NCBI RefSeq assembly: GCF_019703515.2 | Contig: NC_059362.1 | Location: 24,550,826-24,614,825, forward strand | Origin: Myxocyprinus asiaticus | Taxonomy: Eukaryota; Chordata; Actinopteri; Cypriniformes; Catostomidae | DNA length: 64,000 bases | Direction: 5' to 3' | In this document: positions 11,200-22,835 of the stretch, one piece after another | Numbering within the stretch: position 1 is the first letter of the stretch | Layout: each line of letters opens with the position of its first letter | Position numbers and translations under genes: made by a program | The notes under the pieces: generated by a model | Database searches by the model: none | What the model was told of the DNA's origin: nothing | The model's input: the letters and a program-made list of their open reading frames with translations, nothing else

Positions 11200-12345
11200 T
11201 TCCTAAATATGTCCATATATGTGGACAGCGGGACTAAGTTTTAAAGTTTTAAATAATACCAATCTATTGAAAGGCTTTTTTTTTTTTTTTTTTCTTTTTT
11301 GTAGTTTGTTTCCAGAAGTGTTGGTTCTTCATGTTTTTGTGATAATACAGACATGACAGCAGATTCTCTGTTAAGCTGCTTTGGAAAAATGTGTATTGAG
11401 AAAAGCGAAAAAAAAAAAAAAAAAAATACAAATAAAAATAATTTGACGACTTGTTACAATGTTTTTTCTACTTTGGCAACAATATCTCAATGTTCTCTCT
11501 TTGCACTGTCAAATAAACAAGTGATAGCCAGTGCTGAAGCATTTTACCAATCAGAAATTAGCATAATTCATTCTGAATTCATTCATTCTGAAGTAATGGC
11601 CAGCACTGTCCAATCACTGCCAACCATGTAAAAATAAAAATATACATTATAAATTCTGAATCTAAGTACTGATTACCATTGTCCCATGTCTGCCAACCAT
11701 GTTGAGTGGTTCAAACATAATCTGTAGCCTGAAACTGAACTTTTGATAGGAAGTTTGGATTGAATGTACTTCATACATTTATATGACTTCATAGTATGTC
11801 ATTCTATAGGGTGCTCTCATGCTTCCTATTTATTGAATGACTTAACCTCCAGTGTGCTGTCTGTCTGCACTAGTCTCAGAACAGTTCGAAATGCACCGTA
11901 TTGTCATCCTAACTCCATATAAAGCCTCTGAAAGTATATATAAATATAGGATTTCTAATGAAAACCTAGTGCTATTGTCCACTATAGTGTACATTGTGTT
12001 TAGCAGGGTGTCGTTTCGCAATAAATCGCAAACATTTTAAAAATGGCATATCGGATGAAACTAGAGACTCTAATCTTTTGAGTCAAACAGGTTTCAATGT
12101 AAAAACTTAATTGGGTCTCTTACCAGATGTAGTTTTGTTGGCGTTTCTTCCAAAGACTAACTCTGCTGTGATCGAACCTATGTAGTTTTGTCACATGACT
12201 CAGTGCGTTGAAAGTTTAACTCTTTACTGACAGCCCAGAGTGTCCTGAACTGAGATCAGTCGGTTTAAATGAAATTTAATTACATAGCGAAGCCAAAATA
12301 TGTCCATGCATGTGGACTCAGGGTTGCGCGAGGTTAAAGCACACA
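11200..12345 (+). repeat. ~1.1-kb duplicated unit, copy 1
   Basis: This sequence is repeated, diverged, at 13132-15790. Each copy starts near a TGTCCATATATGTGGACA-type palindrome and ends near a second similar one (TCCATGCATGTGGAC). Shared landmarks include TTTTAAATAATACCAA, AGTGTTGGTT, CACTGCCAACCATGT, TGATTACCATTGTCCCATGT and GACTTAACCTCCAGTGTGCT. It includes T- and A-rich runs at 11278-11300 and 11409-11428. No shared coding frame is seen. Confidence 0.75.
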
Positions 12346-12599
12346 GACATATCAGTTACTGATTGATCTAATTCACGTTTTACCTGTACGTGATTTCTTC
12401 ATGTTGAATTCATACTAAACCTGCACCATATGTTCTTGTATGTGCTTTGTCTAAAAATGTTGCCAGCCTGTACAGGGATAACTGTATATTTTTGCTTGTG
12501 GTTAGACATGACATACTGTATATCCATAACAGAAAAAAAAAAAAAAAAAAAAAAAAAAACGAAATTGTTTCTATGATAAGCATACATTATTAAAATGCT

Positions 12600-12960
12600 T
12601 TGACTTTTAATATTTTACTTAAATCTCTGCCGCAAAATCAGAGAGATTCCGTAAAAAGGCATTCCAGTGCTAGCACAAATGCTCTCTGTCCCTCTGAGCT
12701 TAAATGTCTCTCTCTTAATCTGCAGGAACTGAATTATTAACATGCCTGCTGGCGGTGAGAGAACACACCTTCCAGCAACAAATTACACACAGCTCCCACA
12801 ATTAACAAGCTGACACTCTGCTCAAGCACTTCATTGGGATTTTAACATTTTCTATTGCAGCTAAAATGCTAATACAATACTTTGCCTTGCAGAGATGCCA
12901 TTGTCAATCGTGGGTTAAAAAGGTCTTTGAGCTGAATTACTGTACCTGTTGTGCATATCA
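12600..12960. other. Candidate conserved noncoding stretch between the duplicated units
   Basis: Non-repetitive, with balanced composition and several TAAT-containing motifs (GAATTATTAACATGCC, CACAATTAACAAGC). It resembles vertebrate conserved noncoding elements by eye only; no alignment was possible. The flanks 12345-12600 and 12960-13130 show an A run at 12533-12559 and nothing else. Confidence 0.25.
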
Positions 12961-13725
12961 AGTTCACGTAAAATTTTGTAGTCATGTTATGTAAAGTCTA
13001 GGATAAGCTAGTCTATGCTAGTGAGACCCGAGCATGACTGCTATGTGCATTTGTTTCCTGTTTTGATTTGTAACTAGCAGCACCTAATAGGCAAAAAAAA
13101 ACAAAAAAAAAACAATTACAGAGCAAATAGTTTTCCTAAAAATGTATGTCCACATGTGGACAGCTGTTGTGAAAAGTTGTGAAATTTTAAATAATACCAA
13201 GCTATACAAAGTCAGATATTTTATTATTTATTTATTGTTTATGTTTCCGGGAGTGTTGGTTATTCATGTTTTTGAGACTTTACAGACATCAGAAATTAGC
13301 ATAATTAATTCTGATTCAAAGTAATGGCCAGAATCATCCAGTCACTGCCAACCATGTTAAAATAAAATTATACACTAGAAATTCTGAATCTATGTACTGA
13401 TTACCATTGTCCCATGTCTGCCGAACATCATTTGTAGTCTGACACTGAACTTTTGTTCAGATTTTAGGAGTGAATGCAATTCGCTGCAGAGGGAGCTATA
13501 GAAAGCTCATTTGCTTCCTTGCTCCCTATTTAGTCAATGACTTAACCTCCAGTGTGCTGACTGTCTTCACTGGTCTCAGAACAGTTAAAAATGCATCTTA
13601 TTCTTATTCTCTTAAAGCAACATTTTTCAGCTATTGGGTGAAATTATTCACTTTCAATGTGAAAATGCACTATGAATACAGGCATGCATTGCTAATGAAT
13701 AGAACCGTATTGTACAGTGATAACA

Positions 13726-13728
<3 letters not shown>

Positions 13729-13820
<92 letters not shown>
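13729..13820. repeat. (CA)n-(TA)n compound microsatellite
   Basis: A CA run of ~28 bp, a short spacer and a TA run of ~58 bp. The TA run directly borders the Tc1-like element that follows. Confidence 0.95.
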
Positions 13821-13821
<1 letters not shown>

Positions 13822-13823
<2 letters not shown>

Positions 13824-15386
13824 GTGGCATGCAAAAGTTTGGGCACCCCTGATCAAAATTTCTGTTGCTGTGAATAGCTAAGCAAGCAAAAGATGTCCTG
13901 ATTTCCAAAAGGCTTAAAGATGACACATTTCTTTTAATATTTTAAGCTATTTTACTTTTTATATTCATCTTTTGCAGTTTCAAAATAACAAAAAAGGAAA
14001 AGGGCCCAAAGCAAAAGTTTGGGCACCCTGCATGGTCAGTACTTAGTAACACCCCCTGGCAAGTATCACAGCTTGTTTAGGCTTTTTGTAGCCAGCTAAG
14101 TGTCTTTCAATTTTTGTTTGGGGGATTTTCGCTCATTCTTCCTTGCAAAAGGCTTCTAGTTCTGTGAGATTCTTGGGCTGTCTTGCATGCACTGCTCTTT
14201 TGAGGTCTATCCACAGATTTTCGATGATGTTTAGGTCGTGGGACTGTGAGGGCAATTGCAAAACCTTCAGCTTGCATCTCTTGAGGTAGTCCATTGTGGA
14301 TTTTGAGGTGTTTAGGATCATTATCCTGTTGTAGAAGCAATCCTCTTTTCATCTTCAGCTTTTTTACAGATGGTGTGATGTTTGCTTCCAGAATTTGCTG
14401 GTATTTAATTTAATCCATTCTTTCCTCTACCAGTGAAATGTTCCCCTGTGCCACTGGCATCAACACAAGCCCAAAGCATGATTGATCCACCCCCGTGCTT
14501 AACAGTTGGAGAGGTGTTCTTTTCATGAAATTCTGCACCCTTTTTTCTCCAAACATACCTTTGCTCATTATAGCCAAAAAGTTATATTTTAACTTCATCA
14601 GTCCGCAGGACTTGTTTTCAAAATGCATCAGGCTTGTTTAGATGTTCATTTGCAAACTTCTGACACTGAAATTTGTGGTGAGGATGCAGGAAAGGTTTTC
14701 TTCTCATGACTCTTCCATGAAGGTCATATTTGTGCAGGTGTCGCTGCTAAATCTTCCTTAAGGTCTTTTGCAGTCAAACAGGGGTTTTGATTTGCCTTTC
14801 TAGCAATCCTATGAGGAGTTCTCTCTGAAAGTTTTCTTGGTCTTCTAGAGCTCAGCTTGAACTCCAACATTCCTGTTAACTGCCATTTCTTAATTACACT
14901 ACGATCTGCAGAAAAGGGTACCTGAAAATGCTTTGCTATCTTCTTATAGCCTTCTCCTGCTTTGTGGGCATCAATTATTTTAATTTTCAGAGTGCTTAGA
15001 GGAGCCCATGGCTGCTGATTGTTGGGACAAGATTTGAGGAGTCAGAGTATGTATAAAGCTTTGAAATTTGCATCACCTGGCCTTTCCAAACGATGATTGT
15101 GAGCAAGCCATAGCCCTAACAAGCTAATTAAGGTCTGAGACCTTGATAAAAGTTATCTGAGAACTCAACTCTCTTGGTGTGCCCAAACTTTTGCATGGTG
15201 CTCCTTTCCTTTTTTTCACTCTAATATTGTACAAAATAAAAATAATACACTAATATTGCTTAAAATGTTGAAAAGAATGTTTCATCTTTAACTTTATGCC
15301 TTTTGGAGATCAGTTCATCTTCTACTCACTTAACTATTCACAACAACAGAAATTTTGACCAGGGGTGCCCAAACATTTGCATGCCT

Positions 15387-15387
<1 letters not shown>
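13822..15387 (-). mobile_element. Tc1-like transposon with GTTTGGGCACCCCTG ends
   Basis: The left end CAGTGGCATGCAAAAGTTTG and the right end (CAAACATTTGCATGCC) are inverted complements that continue inward through GGGCACCCCTG and AAATTTCTGTTG. The left flank is (TA)n. Length (~1.57 kb) is right for a Tc1 element. Inner copies of the AAAAGTTTGGGCACC motif occur at about 14012 and 15180, giving the inverted-repeat/direct-repeat arrangement seen in many fish Tc1 elements. Confidence 0.9.
14107..15009 (-). pseudogene. Tc1-like transposase pseudogene
   Basis: Minus-strand remains of a Tc1 transposase. The N-terminal part from the ATG at 15009 gives a helix-turn-helix-like region. The region around 14400-14640 preserves the neighbourhood of the first aspartate (TDEVKI-like, interrupted). 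The second aspartate region reads LLLQQDNDPKH and the last glutamate lies in SHDLNIIENLWIDLKRAV. The pieces are spread over at least two frames with several stops and small indels, including a frame change between LLLQQDNDPKH and the HDLNIIENLW segment. Length is close to the family's ~340 residues, but no continuous protein is possible. Confidence 0.85.

Positions 15388-15389
<2 letters not shown>

Positions 15390-15418
<29 letters not shown>
15390..15418. repeat. (TG)n microsatellite
   Basis: A short TG run immediately outside the right end of the Tc1-like element. Confidence 0.9.
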
Positions 15419-15420
<2 letters not shown>

Positions 15421-15839
15421 TATGTGAAATGACCCACAGATGTTGAAAGTTATTCCAAATAATTAACTTGTTTTTCAACTTGAGGAAAAATCTGAAAAAA
15501 GTCCCAAAAGCTACGTCTGAGGACATCATGTTTATCAGCGTGCTGACATGCAAAATATTTATGAATTTTAAATTAAACTAGAGATGCTACTTTTTACACC
15601 CAAACAGGTTTCAATGAAAAAAACTTCAAGGAAACTGATATCTTGTTTTTGTGTCACGTGACTCGGTGCGGCAGAAGTTTGACTATTAAATGGCAGTCTA
15701 CAAGTTGTCTACATATAACATCGATGCATGTGGACGTGGGGTTGGACGTAGGGTTGCACGAGGATATAGAACACAAGTCTACTGAGTAAAGCTGAAGTTA
15801 AAAACTGTTTGGGGCGTTATCTGTTTGAACACCCAATAG

Positions 15840-15842
<3 letters not shown>

Positions 15843-15881
<39 letters not shown>

Positions 15882-15964
15882 TTCTGTCTGAAATTACACA
15901 CTTATTTTCCATCACAAATGTTTATTTTCCACTTATATGTATCATTACATGTCTTTGTAATGAA

Positions 15965-15998
<34 letters not shown>
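15843..15998. repeat. (TG)n and (TAA)n microsatellites
   Basis: A TG run at 15843-15880 and a TAA run at 15966-15998, separated by ~85 bp of ordinary sequence. Confidence 0.95.
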
Positions 15999-16039
15999 TA
16001 CATACATATGCAGTAGTCAATATCTGTTTTATACACTAA

Positions 16040-16955
16040 ATGAACTGAAAACAGAAATGAGGAAACTACAGATATAAATTGCATCAAATCATTGTAAATG
16101 CATGGGAACAAAACTCTCTCCATCTGTTCTAAACAAAAGATGGGTCCAACCACAATTCCTGCAGGGTTCTTACTGGAAAAGATTTCATTCTGCATGGGCC
16201 AAATTATTTAATGCATTTTTCAGCTCTTTAAAACATGTTTAATAGTCATCTTACAGATCCAGAGGAATCTGTGGAGAGTTCAAGTATAACAACAATGCAC
16301 CACAACAAGCAAACTCCAAACCAGACAGTGCAGCAATAACCCAGGATGAGGACACAGAGGGAAGGGGATTAGCGGACAAATCAATAAAGATTTTAGAGAA
16401 TCAGGACCTTTTTAGAACTGGGACATAGCACACACATACACCCACTAACACACACACATATACAAAAAAGGTGTATTAAATTACCAATGTCTAACTTTGT
16501 GTTTTATTTCAAAGTGATCCCATTATTTTGCAGCCTCTGAACAATTACATATCCATTCAGTGCATTCACAGACTGAAATGAAGTGGAACCGCAGATGAGA
16601 GACTCTTCTCCCATTCTGTCCCTCCGGGGAGCAGAGGAGATAGCCTTTTCCATGAAACCTCTTCAAAGCCTCATCTGTGTCTTCTATTAGCCATGCAGAA
16701 CAAGAAGGAAGCAAAACACTGACAGAAACACACAGTCTCTGGTGCGAGGGAAAGTACCGGAGGCTCTGATCAGATGTAATGTAACAATTTAGTACACAAT
16801 AGGGCTACCGTGCCAGTAGCTTTCCCTTTATTGAAGAGATGATTATGATTGCTTAAGGACTTGATTTGTTCATTTGCCTTGCATGTTTTAAGATTGCAAA
16901 ATTCAACAAATCAGGTTGCAGAAAGGTGAGCTGTGAAAGGAAGCAAATTGATGTA
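16040..16955. other. No gene recognised
   Basis: Unique-looking DNA. A minus-strand frame at 16523-16714 gives a 63-residue product without recognisable domains or support from splice sites; I treat it as chance. Confidence 0.45.
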
Positions 16956-16957
16956 GT

Positions 16958-17140
16958 AGGTCAAGTTTTATTTGAATAGTACTGTTCAAAGCAACTTTAC
17001 AGAAAATAGTGCCATAATGCTGCCAGTGAGCAAGTCAAACTACTTCGGAAAGGAAAAAATATGTTTTAGGTGAAGAGGAGGGACACAAAGTCTGGGAGGA
17101 TGGGAGAACTGTGGGAGCCCCATCTCCTCTGACAAGGCAC
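16958..17140 (-). repeat. Truncated retroposon 3' tail
   Basis: GTCAAGTTTTATTTGAATAG followed by TTCAAAGCAACTTTACAG is the reverse complement of the LINE/SINE tail type also seen at 37500-37575. The rest is a short diverged body ending before the Tc1 derivative. Confidence 0.6.
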
Positions 17141-17152
17141 ACATTACAATAT

Positions 17153-17903
17153 ACAGCTATGGAAAAAAAAATTAAGAGACTACTACAAAATTATCAGTTT
17201 CTCTGGATTTACTATTTATAGGTATGTGTTTGAGTAAAATGAACATCTTTGTTTTATTCTATAAAGTACTGACAACATTTCTCCCAAATTCCAAATAAAA
17301 ATATTGTCATTTATTGTCAGACCTTGAATAATGCAAAGAAAACAAGTTCATATTCATTTTTAAACAACACAATACTAATGTTTTAACTTTCAGAAATCAA
17401 TATTTGGTGGATTAACCCTGATTTTCTATCACAGCTTTCATGCATCTTGGCATGCTCTCTACCAGTCTTTCACATTGCTGTTGGGTGACTTTATGCCAGT
17501 CCTGGCACAAAAATTCAAGCAGCTCGGCTTTGTTTGATGGCTTGTGACCATCCATCTTTCTCTTGATCACATTCCAGAGGTTTTCAATGGGGTTCAGGTC
17601 TGGAGATTGGGCTGGCCATGACAGGGTCTTGATCCGGTGGTCCTCCATCCACACCTTGATTGACCTGGCTGTGTGGCATGGAGCATTGTCCTGCTGGAAA
17701 AAAAAAACAGTCCTCAGATTTGGTGAACTTTGTCAGAGCAGAAGGAAGCAAGTTTTCTTCCAGGATAACCTTGTACATGGCTTGATTCATGTGTCCTTCA
17801 CAAAGATGAATCTGCCTGATTTCAGCCTTGCTGAAGCACCCCCAGATCATCACCGATCCTCCACCAAATTTGCACTGGTCTCTTAATTTTTTCCAGAACT
17901 GTG
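17153..17903 (-). mobile_element. Deleted Tc1-like element (non-autonomous)
   Basis: The left end ACAGCTATGGAAAAA and the right end (TTTTTTCCAGAACTGT) are inverted complements extended by AATTAAGAGAC. It lies between TA-containing flanks. At ~750 bp it is half the usual length: the N-terminal part of the transposase is missing and one end-to-transposase junction is internal. It is the single-orientation relative of the foldback at 7943-11179. Confidence 0.88.
17412..17880 (-). pseudogene. Tc1-like transposase, C-terminal half
   Basis: On the minus strand the sequence gives a GGGSVMIWGCF-type segment (in 17822-17880), the second-aspartate region (PAGQCSMPHS frame-shifted from the usual DNAPCH) and an open stretch 17654-17412 with SPDLNPIENLWNVIKRKMDG. 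An A run at about 17700-17709 has shifted the frame next to the second aspartate. The first aspartate and DNA-binding domain are deleted. It could be mobilised in trans through its intact ends but cannot encode an active enzyme. Confidence 0.85.
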
Positions 17904-17904
17904 T

Positions 17905-18440
<536 letters not shown>

Positions 18441-18444
18441 AACA

Positions 18445-19190
18445 CCAATCATAATTTTTTTTTTTTTTTTTTTTTTTTGAGTGTATGTTTAATAGTGGGC
18501 CATATGATTGTTGAATAAACTATTACATTATTTAATATATTAATAGTTTGTAATAATTTATCGTAATGTTTCACTCCACAAATAAAACATGTTTTATGGC
18601 TTTGATTTTGTTTGCCCAGCAGTCCGTCTGTCCGTGATAAAAAGCAGTGGGTGCTGATCATGGTAGATTACCGCTTGCACATTCAGTTCACTGCTGTTCA
18701 ACAATTCCTTGAAGGCCTTGCACTGTTTAGTTTATTAGTGTTCATTTTAATGGACAACATCTTAGTTAGGAGATATAGAATATACAAATAAAAAATAAAA
18801 TAAAAAAAAGAAATATTTTTTACAGTCTTACAGTCTCTGTGAGCATTAATTACAGGGTTCATTTTCAAGGATGATTATATTGGTGTTTAGAGACATTTAC
18901 TGTATGTACTTGTGACATGTAGATCGAACTGCTCAGAGATTTATATGTCTGCTGCCAGGACACACACTGCTCCCTCCATCTGCATGACTGACCGTTACAC
19001 AGCCCACTCACCCACACACTCACCTCTGAATGATGGTGCAGGGCGCTCCATCACAACACCTCTCAGACTGAACCAGAGGTGGATGTGATCACCATCATGT
19101 TTTTGCTGTAGGGCAGACGTGCTAAAACAGAAAACATCACTGCATTTACTTGGATCAGTCACTATCGTTAAATTTGAAGTTTGTGTATTA
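18445..19190. other. No gene recognised
   Basis: AT-rich sequence with a short A-rich stretch near 18787-18812. Chance frames only. Confidence 0.5.
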
Positions 19191-19440
19191 AAGGAATTGT
19201 TAACCCAAATGAAAATATATGCTGTTCCAAAACTGTATGATGTTATTTTTTCTGCGGAATATTTTTTTTTTTTTCTTGCCATTACACAGATCATATTGAC
19301 CACAGGATGTCACATAAAAAAAATAAAATAAATAAAAATAAAAAAAAAGCACCATCAAAGTAGTCCATATGACTCTACAGTATATCCCAAGTCTTTTGAA
19401 TCCATATGATAGCTTTGTGTGAGGAACTGTCCACAATTTA
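19190..19440 (+). repeat. Common cyprinid MITE-like repeat (degenerate)
   Basis: The pattern AAAGGAATTGTTAACCCAAA, TGAAAAT..., CTGTTCCAAAACTGTATGA, then a T run and AAGTAGTCCATATGACTC, follows a repeat that is very abundant in cyprinid genomes. Related pieces are at 22640-22835 (opposite strand), 54632-54700 and 58590-58665. Confidence 0.6.
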
Positions 19441-20440
19441 AGTTATTTTATAAGGGATAATGTACAGTCAGCTAGTTTTTATCAAAAAATAAACCCTATA
19501 TAAATAAATAAGTGGGCATGAAATATTTATTAATGCTGAAATTATGTTATTAGAGACAGTGAAGCCTCCAAAAACACAGAATTCAACCTCCGGTTTGCAT
19601 CAGAGTTGTGAACACCTGTTGGTGTTTTTGCGATAATGAGCACGTTTACATCTACTATCTTATACTGGTTACGCATAATGTGCCAACAATGCGTAAAGTC
19701 ATTTAAATGCCTTAATTCGTGCTTTTTTTTTTTTAATCAAGGTCAGAAACGGTTTAAGCATAAACTGATTAACACACATGTATTGCCCATTACCTCAATT
19801 TCTATCTGCATGTAAACACCTTTACCAGTGTTTTTACCGGCTTATCAGACATGAGTTGTGTGCATTACTGTTTACATTTTGATGTCAAAAGCAAAAAAAA
19901 AATTATCTTGTGATTTCAAGTCTTTATGTGACGCAGTTTTCTTGCATAGTCATCATTTTGGAATAATATGATTTTTACTAGATATCAACATATTGGTGTG
20001 CATGTAAACACTCAGTGAGTGACTGACTCATTATCCCGCTTATTAGACTATTACTTGCCAAATAAATCTGCACCTCTGCAAAGGTTAGCATCTTGCTTAT
20101 GTCTGCATTAAGATTAAAAAATGGCATGCCAAAGCAATAGACTCATGTGTAGTAACCGAAGACTGTGCACCAGTTTTGAATTCTGGCCTTAGAAGACTTT
20201 ATATGTACTACTAGGAAAAGTGCAATGGAATGCATCTTTTAAGTCAGAAGTACAACTTGTAGACTCGTGCAGAAATTCTCAACTCCGTTTTTGCCGAGAT
20301 GCAGGTGCGTGACGTCACACAAACATGTCGACACTCAGGGAGATATACAAAGTAAGTGATAAACATTCACTTTATTAAGTAATATCGATAAATGAGTTTG
20401 TTTCCACATTACATGATATTAAAGCTTCTTTAACAACCGC
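19440..20440. other. No gene recognised
   Basis: Mostly AT-rich. Segments such as GTTTACATCTACTATC and CATGTAAACACC recur within it and suggest a very old repeat, but ends are not definable. Confidence 0.4.
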
Positions 20441-20449
20441 CTGCAGAAA

Positions 20450-20855
20450 CAGGTGTATAAAACATGGTAAATTATAATCTCTTTTGATAATCGTACTCCT
20501 GAAGCACAAATGCTAGCGCTGCAGCATTGTTTATCAGTTGGGTTGCTAGGAGACATCTCTAATGAGAGTCAAACTCCTGCTAAGCTAACGGGAGCATTGC
20601 AGTTTTGTTTTCTTAAACATCATCTTCCGAATATCGGGGAATGCAATGCATTTATGTTTGGAGATATCAAGTAGGAATATCCCACATCCAACTTGAATGG
20701 AACGCAGCATAACCGTGTACCCTGACGAAACAAAATTTATTGCAAGCAACATTTAAATCGCATATATTTTTAGATAGATTTTTCCAGGTATTATAGACCT
20801 CCTTGGTAGATTCATATGAAAAATTAGGATTTTTGAATGTCTGTTTGGGAGACAA
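20450..20855 (+). repeat. Dispersed repeat family A, copy 2
   Basis: The most complete of three copies in the window (others 1650-2035 and, inverted, 31464-31692). Landmarks: CTCTTTTGATAATCGTAC, GCTAGCGCTGCAGCATTGTT, GAGACATCTCTAATGAGAGT, GATATCAAGTAGGAATATCC. A minus-strand frame here (20667-20855) is not preserved in the other copies, so it is not evidence of coding. Confidence 0.8.
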
Positions 20856-20874
20856 TAAAATAAATTATAAATGC

Positions 20875-20955
20875 ATTTAAAAAAAATTAAAAAGAGGTAT
20901 ATATAGTCAAATTTCAGCACTTTCAAAATCTGCGATTAATCGCGATTAAATTAAA

Positions 20956-21029
<74 letters not shown>

Positions 21030-21070
21030 ATTAATCACGATTAAAAATGTTAATCGACTGACGGCACTAC
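20875..21070 (+). repeat. Right end of a non-autonomous hAT-like element
   Basis: The TTTCAGCACTTTCAAAATCT subterminal stretch, then GCGATTAATCGCGATTAA repeats split by an A run and a ~75-bp TA array, then AATCGACTGACGGCACTAC. This is the terminal pattern of a common teleost non-autonomous DNA element. The same subterminal stretch recurs at 22535-22555. Confidence 0.55.
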
Positions 21071-21079
21071 TTTAAAATT

Positions 21080-21620
21080 GTTATGTTGCTGGCAGATGCT
21101 GTATTTGGTGTATATTTACATTGTACTAATTTAGCAGAATTTATTAATTCCGGTGATACTGCTGTTCACACCTCTTACTCGTTTTCTCACTCACACGCTC
21201 TCTTTTTCTCTCTTCAGGAGCCCTTCTCTGTCTGCAGACACTAACCTATTTTTAAAGAGTGTGAATGGAATTGCCACATTCCTGGCTGCACCCTCCAGTT
21301 CGCAGTAGGGGAACAGACAGATCTGAGAGGCAGAAAGACAGAGGTTTTTACCTCATGCTGCATGGTGAAGATCCTATCAGGCAGCATTTCGTACCAAATC
21401 ATGCTTTGATGCATAAATGATGAGATACACCTCTAGATATTGTGTAATATAGTCTGTGAGGTTTTCAGGTTGACTTTACAAAATTAGTTTAACCTGTACT
21501 AACATGTATTGATCATATAATGTGATGTAGCTCTTATCTCTAATAGTCTACACAGACAATAATATATTTAGAGCTTTCATTTAGAAACTTCATTTAGTAT
21601 ATGAAGTTTTGGCCATATCA
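21080..21620. other. No gene recognised
   Basis: Unique-looking sequence with a C/T-rich stretch near 21175-21220. No coding signal. Confidence 0.45.
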
Positions 21621-21624
21621 TGTT

Positions 21625-21687
21625 TCTCAACATTCAATCATATACACATAACTTTCGGTTGTTAAGACTAGTAAAATATATGTTAAA
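21625..21687 (+). repeat. ~63-bp direct repeat, left copy
   Basis: Runs from TCTCAACATTCAATCATATA to GTAAAATATATGTTAAA. It matches 22555-22618 with a few substitutions and flanks the element between them. Confidence 0.88.
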
Positions 21688-22554
21688 CCTAGAGCTGTTG
21701 GAATGAACGCCTTAATCGCATGCAATTCATTTAAAAGTGTTAATTGTTAATTTTTCTTAATCGTGATTAACGCATTTACAATTAATACAGCATAAACCAG
21801 CATATACACATGTTGAGAGGGTGGAACCTTTGTAATGTGTCCGCTCGGAGTCATTACACTGACGCACACGCCACAGCACCAGAGCCCTTCTACCAAGTAG
21901 AGCCTACAAGCTTAGCATACGTGACGTTCTCATAGACATTCTAAGGGCGAAACTGTCTTAACACGCTAAAGTTGACCGGTACGCTCTCTGCTATAATAAA
22001 GCTGCAGAGGTTGTTATCTCATTAAATAAAAGAATCTCTGACAGTGCTTCCCTGCCAGTGATAAGATAATCGAGAAAGGAGCTCTTCGTGCTATTTGATG
22101 TACAAAACAAGCCAAGATGACTTGTAATAGAAATCAATTATTTTTCAACCTAAGTATTGAAAAATTGCTGGTATTGCCGCCCTGACACGAATCATGAGCG
22201 CAGCTTCACGATTGTTATAGGAAAACGGATAGCCACAGTCTACCGGCAGATTAATATTTTGGATGATGAGAGTTTAAGAGATTTAGTGCCCATTGCAATG
22301 AATATGCAACCTATGTTGGGACTAGTTCTTTCAATTAGTCAAACTCCCACTTAGACTGCGGGACACGTTTGATGTGACTTCAACTGGTGATATTTTAGTG
22401 CATTTCTATTTTGAAATTGTGGAAGGCTTTGATTGGGAAATGTTAATAAATCATTATATTGCTACATGTTCTTTAGTTTTCTTCCAAAGATGGAAATAAA
22501 TACATTTTGACAAAAAAGAAGTATATATAGTGTCAAATTTCAGCACTTTCAAAA
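21688..22554 (+). mobile_element. Non-autonomous DNA element lacking its right terminus
   Basis: The left end AGAGCTGTTGGAATG... with CCTTAATCGCATGCAATTC matches the terminal pattern of the family whose right end is at 20875-21070. The right subterminal TTTCAGCACTTTCAAAATCT is present but the final ATTAATCGCG repeats are missing; the second ~63-bp direct repeat begins instead. The interior holds a 65-codon plus-strand frame (22157-22354) without recognised domains. Confidence 0.5.
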
Positions 22555-22618
22555 TCTCAACATTCAATCATATACACAGTACTTTCGATCATTAAGACCA
22601 GTAAAATGTATGTTAAAA
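22555..22618 (+). repeat. ~63-bp direct repeat, right copy
   Basis: See the left copy at 21625. The two copies differ at roughly ten positions, mostly transitions, so the duplication is not recent. Confidence 0.88.
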
Positions 22619-22639
22619 CATTTTTAAAAACACCCAAAC

Positions 22640-22835
22640 CTTATGAAGCCAAAATATTTCCTTGCTGATTTTTTACTTGCATTGTATGGACAAACAGACA
22701 TCATATCTCCGTTAATACAGTATATCTCCATTTGTGTTCTGCAGAGGAAAGAAAGTCATACGAGTTTGAGATGATATAATGGTAAGTACATGATGAGAGA
22801 ATTATTGTTTTTGGGTGAACTATAACTTTGCAAAT
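22640..22835 (-). repeat. Common cyprinid MITE-like repeat (reverse)
   Basis: GCATTGTATGGACAAACAGA, GTTCTGCAGAGGAAAGAAAG, TCATACGAGTTTGAGATGAT and TTTTTGGGTGAACTATAAC are, in reverse order, the landmarks of the same family as 19190-19440. Confidence 0.65.

Larger units (their letters stand above)
13132..15790 (+). repeat. ~1.1-kb duplicated unit, copy 2 (split by a Tc1-like element)
   Basis: The left part (13132 to about 13700) matches 11200-11960 and the right part (about 15540-15790) matches 12030-12345, with the Tc1-like element 13822-15387 and microsatellites in between. It begins with TGTCCACATGTGGACA and ends near GATGCATGTGGACG. Confidence 0.72.

Noticed and set aside
16523..16714. 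63-residue minus-strand frame as a possible host exon
   Set aside because: No domain, no clear splice sites and no neighbouring exons.
20667..20855. 62-residue minus-strand frame in family A
   Set aside because: Not conserved in the other two copies, so no sign of selection for coding.
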